Below, piece after piece: positions 1 to 5,977 of a stretch of DNA of 6,613 nucleotides. The stretch is from contig JASHVY010000171.1 of NCBI GenBank assembly GCA_030044345.1, positions 1-6,613 of the forward strand, read 5' to 3'. The number at the start of each line of letters is the position of its first letter. Within the stretch, counting starts at the first letter, position 1. The DNA is from Acetobacteraceae bacterium. GTDB taxonomy: Bacteria; Pseudomonadota; Alphaproteobacteria; Acetobacterales; Acetobacteraceae. The notes beneath the pieces are model-generated. The model was given only the letters and a program-made list of their open reading frames with translations, ran no database searches and was not told the origin of the DNA. Position numbers and translations under genes: made by a program.

Positions 1-260
1 ATCGCAAGGAGCACGTCTTGCCTCGCATCTTCGGCCGCGGAGTGATGAAGTCGCCGCGCGTAGTAACGGCGTAACCAGGCGTCGATCTTTCGAAGCAGCC
101 GCTCGTAAGCTTCGCTTTCCCCTCTTTGAGCAGCGGCCATCAGGGAGCCCCATTGCTCACGTTGGCTTTCTGATTTCGTGGGTTGCACTGCTGTCCGGGC
201 TTCCTGCTGAGGACAAACTGTATCATACAAGCCCGAGAAACTCTGAGCAGGATTACCCAT
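1..260 (-). CDS. ECF-type sigma-70 family RNA polymerase sigma factor, N-terminal part (cut by window edge)
   Basis: The minus-strand frame is open from an ATG at 260 to the left edge (86 codons), so the C-terminus is missing. After about 40 weakly conserved residues comes a typical sigma region 2: WGSLMAAAQRGESEAYERLL, then WLRRYYARRL, then AAEDARQDVLLA. The last stretch is the ECF form of the core-RNA-polymerase-binding helix (usually EDLVQEVLLA). This family directs RNA polymerase to small stress or envelope regulons and is usually held by an anti-sigma factor, which may lie beyond the edge. The frame is open upstream of the ATG, but I see no better start. No strong Shine-Dalgarno sequence precedes the ATG. 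The gene starts 37 bp after the receiver-only regulator stop, on the same strand, so co-transcription is likely. The ECF subgroup cannot be decided without region 4. Confidence 0.85.
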   Translation of the reverse strand, partial: MGNPAQSFSGLYDTVCPQQEARTAVQPTKSESQREQWGSLMAAAQRGESEAYERLLRKIDAWLRRYYARRLHHSAAEDARQDVLLA

Positions 261-297
261 GTCTATAAGTGAACCGGATATCGATGCATTCGTAATC

Positions 298-678
298 CTA
301 TCGTGAACCACGTCCATGGGAGAGGCTCTTTTCGACGCAATCAAGCAGAGCTTGGGCTTCAAAGGGTTTCCTGAGAAGGAACTGGGCACCCACCGAATTC
401 GCCTCATCGTCCAGCCGCCTATCCGTCAGAGCCGTAATCAGGATTACGGGTGTCATGTCAGAGCCGTGCCGGAGTCTTTGCACGAGGTCGAGTCCACTCA
501 TTCCCGGCATACGAACGTCAGCGATAACACAGTCGATGAGAAGTAGACTGGAAGATGCGAGAAAACTCTCCGCCGAGGTAAAAGGCTCTGCGCGGCAACC
601 GATGGAGTGCATCAAATCCACCAGGGAGAGGCATAGCACTTCATCATCGTCAATAACCGCTATGAGAGGATCACTCAC
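298..678 (-). CDS. receiver-only (CheY/FixJ-type) response regulator, no output domain
   Basis: A 126-residue protein that is only a phosphoacceptor receiver domain. The acidic pocket is DDD at residues 10-12. The phosphorylatable aspartate is D54 in ADVRMPGMSG, the switch threonine/serine position is T82 in LITA, and the conserved lysine is K104 in RKPF. The protein ends just after helix alpha5, so there is no HTH or enzymatic output. Sequence style (VRMPGMSGLDL, PVILITA) is that of FixJ-type receivers. The start is GTG at 678; an in-frame TAG at 700-702 leaves no other standard start. The GTG overlaps the stop of a small upstream ORF as GTGA, which suggests translational coupling. The sigma factor gene follows 37 bp downstream. 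Such stand-alone receivers relay phosphate or sequester partners. A role in controlling the sigma factor or taking phosphate from the kinase at 1551-3200 is inference only. Confidence 0.93.
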   Translation of the reverse strand: MSDPLIAVIDDDEVLCLSLVDLMHSIGCRAEPFTSAESFLASSSLLLIDCVIADVRMPGMSGLDLVQRLRHGSDMTPVILITALTDRRLDDEANSVGAQFLLRKPFEAQALLDCVEKSLSHGRGSR

Positions 679-815
679 CCGAGCCAGCCACCGGAAGCAC
701 TAAGGGCAGCTTGCGCGCTGCGTGAAGAGAACGCCATCCCCGCTGAATTCAAGCCACTCATCAGTTTGGAATAGAAGTGAGTCAGAACGCTATGGAGCGG
801 CGCGGTGGTGGTCAT
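675..815 (-). CDS. candidate 46-residue small protein overlapping the receiver gene
   Basis: An ATG at 815 opens a 46-codon frame beginning MTTTAPLHSVLTHFYSKLM and ending SGGWLG. It has a good Shine-Dalgarno sequence (AAGG at 822-825, 6 nt before the ATG). Its TGA (677-675) overlaps the GTG start of the receiver gene as GTGA. A ribosome site, tight stop-start overlap and shared strand are what a real first cistron would show, and the receiver itself has no good ribosome site. Against it: the protein is short, rich in Ser, Ala and Gly, and matches no family I know. There is no clear signal peptide or membrane span. It may work mainly as a leader that couples translation into the receiver gene. 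Confidence 0.45.
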   Translation of the reverse strand: MTTTAPLHSVLTHFYSKLMSGLNSAGMAFSSRSAQAALSASGGWLG

Positions 816-933
816 ATGTCACCTTCTGAACGAGGCTAAAACCAACCTGGTGCTGAATGGCAATGTGAGCAGGCCCCAATTGTGCTTCTGAAAGCGCGTG
901 GTTACAATCTCTCCAATCTGATGGTTCGACCTA

Positions 934-949
934 TACCTTAGTACGGGTA
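934..949. promoter_or_regulatory. candidate NarL/FixJ-type 7-2-7 operator dyad
   Basis: Two inverted heptamers, TACCTTA and ACGGGTA (reverse complement TACCCGT), are separated by GT. The outer arms extend to a perfect ATACC...GGTAT at 933-950. NarL/LuxR-type response regulators classically bind inverted TACYYMT heptamers with a 2-bp spacer; each half here departs from that consensus at one or two positions. The dyad centre is about 127 bp upstream of the small ORF ATG, a plausible activator position for the small ORF/receiver/sigma unit. The FixJ-like pseudogene next door would be the natural ligand, and it is broken. No clear -35/-10 was found in 816-1012. Confidence 0.33.
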
Positions 950-1012
950 TGAAATGCGCCTTCAGTGGACTCGCCGTGCGTCGGTTCCGATATCAAGTGA
1001 ATCAAGAGATTG

Positions 1013-1548
1013 CTATTTGTCCCACTCTTGAATATCAAGAGTCTCAGCCGCTCGCGTGATCTTGGCGACCGATTTTATTTCCGGCTTTTGCATGGCGCTG
1101 CGTCGGTGCATCTTAACGGTTATTTTGCTGATCGACAGATTTTCTGCTATTTGCCTGTTCACGAAGCCTGACGCAACGAGAATGATCACTCCGCGTCCGC
1201 GAGGTATCAGGCGAGCGTACCGTTCTTGCAACTCACCTGTCTGTGCAGCTTCTTGGTGTCGAGCTAGGTCAATCCGAATCGCGATAGAAATGTCACCGGG
1301 TCCAGTCATTAGAATGACGGGCAGCCTGACTTTGAGGTGAATCAGGTGCTCTTGGAGTTCTAGCCTGCTCGTGCCAGGCAACCGAACATCGATAGCCAGG
1401 CATCCCGGTGCATCGGGTGGCCCGTTGCCAAGAAACTCCCAGGCAGGCCTAGGAAAACCTGATGGTTCATCGACCGGAGCAGATCTCCAAGCGACTCGCG
1501 AACAGGCTTGCCATCGTCGACGATGTAGACGGAGATCGGTGACGATAT
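1013..1548 (-). pseudogene. decayed FixJ-type (LuxR-HTH) response regulator
   Basis: The remnant follows the kinase stop by 2 nt. The expected ATG at 1548-1546 reads ATA. It continues as SSPISVYIVDDGKPVRESL, a receiver N-terminus whose third acidic residue is Gly. Around 1413-1418 one nucleotide is missing: before it the frame reads FLATGHP, after it the neighbouring frame reads DAPGCLAIDVRLPGTSRLEL, which carries the phosphoacceptor Asp. After LPVILMTGPGDISIAIRI about 27 residues are missing in frame, including the KPF lysine of the receiver. The C-terminal LuxR-type HTH is recognisable (VASGFVNRQIAENLSISKIT) but conserved positions are altered, for example PRGRG where PRERE is usual. The remnant is 536 nt; restoring the lost nucleotide and 27 codons gives about 205 residues, the normal FixJ length. 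Position right after a histidine kinase marks it as the kinase's former cognate regulator. Confidence 0.9.
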
Positions 1549-1550
1549 TT

Positions 1551-3200
1551 TCAGACTATCCCTGAAATCTCAGTAGATTCAAAAAGTGGGATGGAGAACG
1601 TAAATATTGTTCCATATCTTGTATTTTCTTCTGCCCATAAACGTCCGCTATGAGCAACGATGATTTTCTGGCAGATCGATAGGCCAAGGCCAAGCCCTTC
1701 GGCCTTTGTCGTATAGAGCGCATCGAAGAGGCGCCCCTTGCTGGAAGGATCAATCCCCATGCCGGTGTCAGCAATCGTCACCGTCGCTTGACCGTTCACG
1801 AACTTTGATGAAACGGTCAGGATACGGTCCCTTCCAGTCACGTCGATCATGGCGTCAATCGCATTGCGCACGAGGTTGAGGACAACCTGTTGAAGCTGCA
1901 CCCGATCCCCCTGGATGTTGGGTATCGACTTGTCGAAGTCTGTCTTGACCCTGACGCCCGCGCGTTCGAGCTCTCTCTTTAAGAGAAGAAGAACATCCTC
2001 GACAACCCCATTGATCTGAAGATCGTCGAGCTGAAGCTGGCCGTCGCGTACCAAGGACCGTAACCCGCTGACGACCTTGTTCGTCCGAGAGGCCAGCTCA
2101 ATGATTCGCGCCGTGGACTTGCGCGCCTCGTCCAACTCAGCGGGCTCCCGCGCCAGCCACCGAAGACAAGCCGCAGCGCTCGCGATGATTCCCGTCACCG
2201 GCTGTTTGACCTCGTGAACAATCGATCCTGCAAGCTCTCCGAGAGACGCAAGTCGTGCAGTTTGGGCGAGGTCGGCCTGTGCATCTGCCAGCGCCCGTTC
2301 TGCGGCCTTTCGCTCGGTGACGTCGGTGATGATCCCTTCCAATTCGAGATCACCGGATGGGCCGCGGTCAAACTGCCCCGCCGCGACAACATTTAAGATC
2401 GTTCCATCTTTATGGACGACCCTGTATTCGTGGCTGAATGGAGCTTTGGTGTTGATCACCTCGGCGAGAGCCTGTTCCAAAGCGGGAAGATCGTCAGGGT
2501 GCACGCGGTTCCTGAATACCTCGAACGGCACCGGATTGAGGTCGACATCAATATCGAAAATACGATAGCATTCTCGCGATGCCCTGGAGAGTAGGGTTCG
2601 TGTGTTCCATCGATAGCTGCCCATCCGGCCGATTTTCTGGCCCCTGATCATCCACATGTTGGTTTCGCGAAGCGCGCCAAAAAGCTGTAGGGATTCAAAG
2701 GAAAGGGCGGCCTGTGACGCCAGCATCGACATCACCGAGATGCAAGCCTGCGTGAACGCATTCTGCTTGCGTTCTGCCTGTAGATAGAGAAGCCCGATGG
2801 TCCGCTCTCGACGAACCAAAGGAATGTACAACAGGGCCGTGTCCCGCCCGCGTGGACACCCCGCTGGATCGATCGCGGCGGACTCCGTGCAGCTACCATA
2901 TGTAACGATCGTCTCCTGGCGTACAAGAACATTTTCGGCGAATTCCGCGGGCACTCTCAGTTCCGTGCGCGGAGGACAAGAGGCAAGAATTTTCGTTTTT
3001 TCACGTGGCAGGCTTGCGTCAAGCTTGGCGAGCAATTCATCTCCCTCGCTCAACAGCACAGCACCTTGAGCGGCTCCGGAATACTCGAGTGCGGCTTCGA
3101 GAAGAGCTGCGGCCAGGCTTTCATAGCTATTCTCTCTTGAGATCGCTTTAAAGGCTTTGGCGATCCACTCCAACGGCGATGTTTCTCTCTCAAGAGCCAT
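1551..3200 (-). CDS. soluble GAF-PAS sensor histidine kinase
   Basis: An intact 549-residue kinase with no membrane segment, so probably cytoplasmic. Order: GAF-like domain about 25-168; PAS_3-type PAS about 185-298, with RVHPDD at 232-237 and ITDVTERK at its end; short coiled linker 299-315; HisKA with the H-box SIVHEVKQP and phospho-acceptor H329; HATPase_c with N-box NLVRNAIDA (N446), G1 box DTGMGI (D478), F-box-like LFDALYTTK and G2 box GLGLGLSI. All catalytic boxes look intact. The ATG at 3200 is the only reasonable start, since an in-frame TAG lies about 40 nt upstream; the ribosome site is weak. The sequence resembles the C-terminal part of very large rhizobial proteins that fuse a Ser/Thr-kinase-like domain, an AAA ATPase and GAF-PAS-histidine kinase, so it may descend by loss of the front domains. 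Its adjacent cognate regulator is a pseudogene. The PAS shows no FixL-type haem signature; the ligand is unknown. Confidence 0.95.
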   Translation of the reverse strand: MALERETSPLEWIAKAFKAISRENSYESLAAALLEAALEYSGAAQGAVLLSEGDELLAKLDASLPREKTKILASCPPRTELRVPAEFAENVLVRQETIVTYGSCTESAAIDPAGCPRGRDTALLYIPLVRRERTIGLLYLQAERKQNAFTQACISVMSMLASQAALSFESLQLFGALRETNMWMIRGQKIGRMGSYRWNTRTLLSRASRECYRIFDIDVDLNPVPFEVFRNRVHPDDLPALEQALAEVINTKAPFSHEYRVVHKDGTILNVVAAGQFDRGPSGDLELEGIITDVTERKAAERALADAQADLAQTARLASLGELAGSIVHEVKQPVTGIIASAAACLRWLAREPAELDEARKSTARIIELASRTNKVVSGLRSLVRDGQLQLDDLQINGVVEDVLLLLKRELERAGVRVKTDFDKSIPNIQGDRVQLQQVVLNLVRNAIDAMIDVTGRDRILTVSSKFVNGQATVTIADTGMGIDPSSKGRLFDALYTTKAEGLGLGLSICQKIIVAHSGRLWAEENTRYGTIFTFSIPLFESTEISGIV

Positions 3201-3755
3201 CCTGAAACGCCCATCACGGCAGATATCACGCGCAGAGATCGATCTCTATCATTCTCACGTCCGACCACATGCGAAGGCTTGGCTCAGCGCGAATGACGGC
3301 CTTTCTAGCCGGTTCGGCCGGCATTGCAAGGACATCGATTTGCTGACCTCGATGGCGTCAGCCTCTCCGTATCCTTCAGCGGCTCTTCGGCTGCAACCCG
3401 ACGAAATGCCTCAAGACGAAAGAAGATGGACCTCACGTGCGCCGCGATCATCTTAGGGCACCCGTCCATCCCACTACCCATGGGGGCCTCGGTTCTGAGG
3501 CTGTGTCATTTATATTTGCCACCTTACCTAGGCATCATGTCTGTATCTGTGCATGTGCGAACAGGTACAGCGGCATCCTCGCAGTCGGAAATGCCTATTG
3601 GCTAGCGATTCGATACGTCGGCTCTATGGTCTCGGTCGCGTCCTCCTGCACATTGCGAAGCGGGAACGCGTGGCCAAGCCAGCCAGCCGCAAGAGCGATA
3701 GTTCAAATAGGCTTTGTTTTCGTTGGCCACGAGGCATGCAGGTGCGGAGCGGGCG
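3201..3755. other. 555-bp intergenic region, no convincing gene
   Basis: This gap separates the redoxin stop from the kinase start. It holds a perfect 14-bp palindrome near the kinase gene (listed separately). It also holds a 54-residue minus-strand ORF from ATG 3469 to TAG 3305, beginning MDGCPKMIAAHVRSIFFRLE; it has only a weak GGG-type ribosome site and no recognisable family. Longer plus-strand open frames cross the region but run antisense into the redoxin gene and look like chance reading frames. I looked for remnants of the AAA/TPR domains that precede the kinase module in larger homologues and saw none. I see no strong promoter consensus or terminator. Confidence 0.5.
3234..3247. promoter_or_regulatory. 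perfect 14-bp palindrome upstream of the kinase gene
   Basis: AGAGATCGATCTCT is a perfect dyad ending 33 bp before the kinase ATG at 3200. Its size and place suit an operator for a homodimeric regulator at or just downstream of a promoter. No promoter elements could be placed with confidence, and the central GATCGATC is a common string in GC-rich genomes, so function is unproven. Confidence 0.3.
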
Positions 3756-4463
3756 TCAATTCGCCGCCCGTAGTGCGGCAAGCATTTCTTCGATCGTCAT
3801 ACGCAGACGGAAGTCCGGTTCGACAAAGCGCGCGCGCACGATCCCGTCGGTGCCGACGATAAAGGTAGCGGGAATGGGGAGCATCCAGTTGTCAGTGCCC
3901 TGTGACACGGATGGATCCCATCCCGAGCTTGCCATCAACCGCTTCAACGCATCGCCGACGTAAATCGCGAGGCCGAGGGTCATCGCATAGCCATTGTCCA
4001 TATCCGTAAGAACCGGAAACTTCGCTCCGGTGTCGGATTTCAGCCACACCGTGAACCTTTGCCGATCCGGCACGATTGCAGCGATCTGGCAGCGCTCGGA
4101 GGCGATCTCTTCCTGAGCGCGAGCCAGGGCGTCGATGTTGATACGACAGTAGGGACACCAGTGCCCGCGATTGAATGCCAGCGCGACCGGCCCCTCGTTG
4201 AGGAAGTCCTCCAGCCTGATGAGCCGTCCCTGGTCATCTGGCAGGAGAAACTCAGGCATCGGTTCGCCTACCTTAGGGGCCGCTGCTCCGGCACCACTCG
4301 CCGCCAGTCGGCTCACCAGCGCGTCGACGGTCGCTTGAAAATGCGGACCCAAGCTCCGTAGCTCGTTCGCAAAGGCGTTTAGACGGTCGGCCAGCGGAGC
4401 CTCCAGGTCGCGACAACGCAGGAAGGATTCTTCGAGCAAGTCGGTCAGCTTGGGGTCTGTCAC
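3756..4463 (-). CDS. peroxiredoxin-like (AhpC/TSA, redoxin) protein with CPYC motif
   Basis: A 235-residue protein. An N-terminal helical region (1-60) precedes a thioredoxin-fold redoxin domain starting at VGEPMPEFLLPDDQG. The core motif AFNRGHWCPYCRINIDAL carries C103 and C106, as in the AhpC/TSA proteins with F-x-RGxWCPYC. These are thought to reduce peroxides or act as thiol oxidoreductases, with C103 as the likely peroxidatic or nucleophilic cysteine. Later family marks include FPVLTDMDNGYAMTLGLAIY and PATFIVGTDGIVRARF. Two more cysteines are C17 and C125. There is no signal peptide, so it is cytoplasmic. I chose the GTG at 4463 over an ATG at 4544: it has a strong Shine-Dalgarno sequence at the right distance and overlaps the LysR stop as GTGA, whereas the ATG would overlap lysR by 85 bp. 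It is co-transcribed with and coupled to the regulator gene. Confidence 0.87.
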   Translation of the reverse strand: MTDPKLTDLLEESFLRCRDLEAPLADRLNAFANELRSLGPHFQATVDALVSRLAASGAGAAAPKVGEPMPEFLLPDDQGRLIRLEDFLNEGPVALAFNRGHWCPYCRINIDALARAQEEIASERCQIAAIVPDRQRFTVWLKSDTGAKFPVLTDMDNGYAMTLGLAIYVGDALKRLMASSGWDPSVSQGTDNWMLPIPATFIVGTDGIVRARFVEPDFRLRMTIEEMLAALRAAN

Positions 4464-5374
4464 CGATAGGCCCTCCTCTGTTGCGTCGCCCCCGTGTCGA
4501 AGCGCCAATCGGCGGCTCGCAGCATGTTGAGCAGGGTGGCACAAGCAGTCGTACGCTGTCGGCCTGCAACAGTATAGACCGACACCCTGCGCACAAGATT
4601 AAGCTCATTCAACGGAATCCGGCAGAGCCCACTCGTTTCCGCCTCTCCGACAGCATCGATTGCGACTCCCAGGTTTGCGCGGAGCAATTCCAATAAGTCT
4701 TCTTGCGTTGCTACCTGATGGGTGGCTGTATCACGGATGCCGTTTGCTTCGAGACAGGCTCTGAGTTCCTGAAGCCTCTCACATTCCATGTTGATCAGGA
4801 GCGTCTCGGAAGCAAGTTCCCCAAGCTCGACTCTATTCCTACCCACCAGTCTGTGATTTCGATTGACGATGAGATCAACCGGCTCCTCGAACAGCAGGAA
4901 GGCGTTGAGGCGTGACCAGGCTTCACCGAGCGGGCCAGCGATCGCCAATTCTGCTGTGCCTGATTTCAGGTATTCTGCAACCTCGCTGCCCGAGCCACGC
5001 CGTAGCTTCAATTGTAAGCCCGGCACCACCCGCGACAGCTCCCTCAGCACTGGTGTAAAGGCTCTGAGCGCGACCGTCTGCGAGACCGCCACGGAGAGTG
5101 GTGCTGCATCGCCCTTCCTGATCGATGTCGCCACAACCTTGGCCGCGAGTGCTGTCTCATAACATTGTCGCAACATAGGGAGCATGCGCTGGCCCAGTTC
5201 TGTCAGGTGCGACAGTGCGCGCTCGCGGCGAAGCAACTCGCCGCCGAGTTCCGTTTCGAGGGCCTTGATGGCGCGGGTTAGGGACGGTTGCGCTACGTTG
5301 CATCGTACTGCAGCCTTGGTCAAATTCAGCGTCTCGCTGACCGCCAGGAAGTATCGGATTTGATGCATTTCCAA
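4460..5374 (-). CDS. LysR-type transcriptional regulator with an OxyR-like cysteine pair
   Basis: A full-length LysR family protein of 304 residues. The winged HTH spans about 3-62 (IRYFLAVSETLNLTKAA, then VAQPSLTRAIKALE and LGGELLRR). A linker helix to about 90 and the two-lobed effector domain (about 92-295) follow. T100 sits at the usual effector-contact position. C198 (NMEC) and C207 (LRAC) are nine apart, as are C199 and C208 of E. coli OxyR, and the sequence after C207 aligns to OxyR without large gaps; this may be coincidence within the fold. The start is TTG at 5374, 7 nt after GGAGG; the ATG two codons on (5368) would be 13 nt away and is the alternative. It overlaps the redoxin gene by GTGA, so the regulator probably controls its own operon. 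Confidence 0.95.
   Translation of the reverse strand: MEMHQIRYFLAVSETLNLTKAAVRCNVAQPSLTRAIKALETELGGELLRRERALSHLTELGQRMLPMLRQCYETALAAKVVATSIRKGDAAPLSVAVSQTVALRAFTPVLRELSRVVPGLQLKLRRGSGSEVAEYLKSGTAELAIAGPLGEAWSRLNAFLLFEEPVDLIVNRNHRLVGRNRVELGELASETLLINMECERLQELRACLEANGIRDTATHQVATQEDLLELLRANLGVAIDAVGEAETSGLCRIPLNELNLVRRVSVYTVAGRQRTTACATLLNMLRAADWRFDTGATQQRRAYR
4471..4479 (-). promoter_or_regulatory. Shine-Dalgarno sequence of the redoxin gene
   Basis: The minus strand reads AGAGGAGGG here, 7 nt before the GTG at 4463. It lies inside the end of the lysR reading frame and decides the start of the redoxin gene in favour of the GTG in the GTGA overlap. Confidence 0.8.
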
Positions 5375-5381
5375 AGTGCAG

Positions 5382-5386
5382 CCTCC
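5382..5386 (-). promoter_or_regulatory. Shine-Dalgarno sequence of the LysR gene
   Basis: GGAGG on the minus strand lies 7 nt before TTG 5374 and 13 nt before ATG 5368. The spacing favours the TTG start, which adds two residues (Met-Glu) ahead of the MHQIRYFLAV typical of the family. Confidence 0.6.
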
Positions 5387-5856
5387 GCTACGCTCTCACA
5401 TCATCGCAGGAGCTCGCCGACAACGATCGTCGATGCGTTCCGGCAACTCGCCAAGCTGAGCATGTCGATGCCCATGGTTCGCATATCCCGCCTCCGCATA
5501 TCTCGATCGCTAACCTCGCGCAGGCGGGAACCGCTTTGCGGAAATTGACGCACCCGTAAGCAGACCGAATCTCTATCCAATCAAGCGAGATATGCTCCAG
5601 GTTCTCACTGGCCAACGCATGTGTAACCCCAGTACAGCGCATCATAAGTTATCCGACCGAGAGCATTTGAGATAGGGGTTTGTTATCACGATCGATGATA
5701 GGAGGGCCGAAGTCTGTAGCGAGAAGCAATCTTGCTGCCAAGGGAGGCGGCCGGACGCCGAAGCGCGGCAAGGAAGATCTCCAAAAGCCCGTTTGAGAAT
5801 ACGACTGCGGAGGTCGTCCGGCGTCTTTCTGCTCTTCCGGTGCTCACAGCGAGGTT

Positions 5857-5918
5857 TGTTTGGCGATCAATTTCATGGTTTCGCTTTGGGCTTCCCCTTG
5901 GGCTTTGGCGGGTCGCTC
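5857..5918 (-). repeat. repeat copy A1 (direct copy of a DUF1127-gene segment, two 12-nt units)
   Basis: On the minus strand this reads GAGCGACCCGCCAAAG, then two tandem 12-nt units (GCCCAAGGGGAA and GCCCAAAGCGAA), then ACCATGAAATTGATCG and CCAAACAAA. It matches the DUF1127 segment at 6271-6343 (GAGCGATCCGCCAAAG...ATGCAATTGATCG) in the same orientation, but loses similarity after about 5857 and reaches a stop soon after. It is the most diverged of the three copies. Confidence 0.75.
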
Positions 5919-5977
5919 CGAGCCGGGGTCCGCCACGGGGTTCCCCGACGCAGAGCGATCCACCAAAGCCCAAGGGG
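5894..5977. repeat. long imperfect palindrome (25-bp arms, 34-bp centre)
   Basis: The left arm (5894-5918) begins CCCCTTGGGCTTTGG and the right arm (5953-5977) is its reverse complement at 23 of 25 positions, with the first 15 bp perfect. One mismatch is a G-U wobble in plus-strand RNA. Similarity continues weakly outside the arms (ATTTCAT and GATC strings), so the inverted duplication is larger than the stem. Transcribed from either strand it would fold into a very stable stem-loop. Both arms are related to the inside of the DUF1127 gene. Confidence 0.85.

Noticed and set aside
859..879. Sigma-54-like promoter on the minus strand (TTGGGGCC...TTGCC)
   Set aside because: The distance between the GG and GC elements is 12 or 14 bp, not the required 10, so it does not fit a -24/-12 promoter.
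1056..1565. Plus-strand open frames opposite the FixJ-like remnant
   Set aside because: The minus strand carries clear receiver and HTH similarity in its pieces; the plus frames are antisense shadows.
1551..3200. Calling the kinase FixL
   Set aside because: The PAS domain lacks a recognisable haem-binding signature, there is a GAF domain in front, and the wording fits a different kinase family.
3750..3770. Inverted repeat CGGGCG...CGCCCG over the redoxin stop codon
   Set aside because: Only 6-bp arms, it overlaps the coding end and no T-run follows; too weak to call a terminator.
3324..3862. Plus-strand open frames of 93 and 141 codons between the kinase and redoxin genes
   Set aside because: Rich in Arg, Ser and Cys with no family resemblance; the longer one runs antisense into the redoxin gene. 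Treated as chance open frames.
4464..4544. Upstream ATG at 4544 that would extend the redoxin by 27 residues
   Set aside because: It would overlap lysR by 85 bp, and the extension reads like the out-of-frame shadow of the lysR C-terminus. The GTG at 4463 has a strong Shine-Dalgarno sequence and a GTGA overlap.
5388..5645. 85-codon minus ORF upstream of lysR
   Set aside because: No ribosome site, poor codon use in its second half and no recognisable family. Mentioned only as part of the intergenic region.
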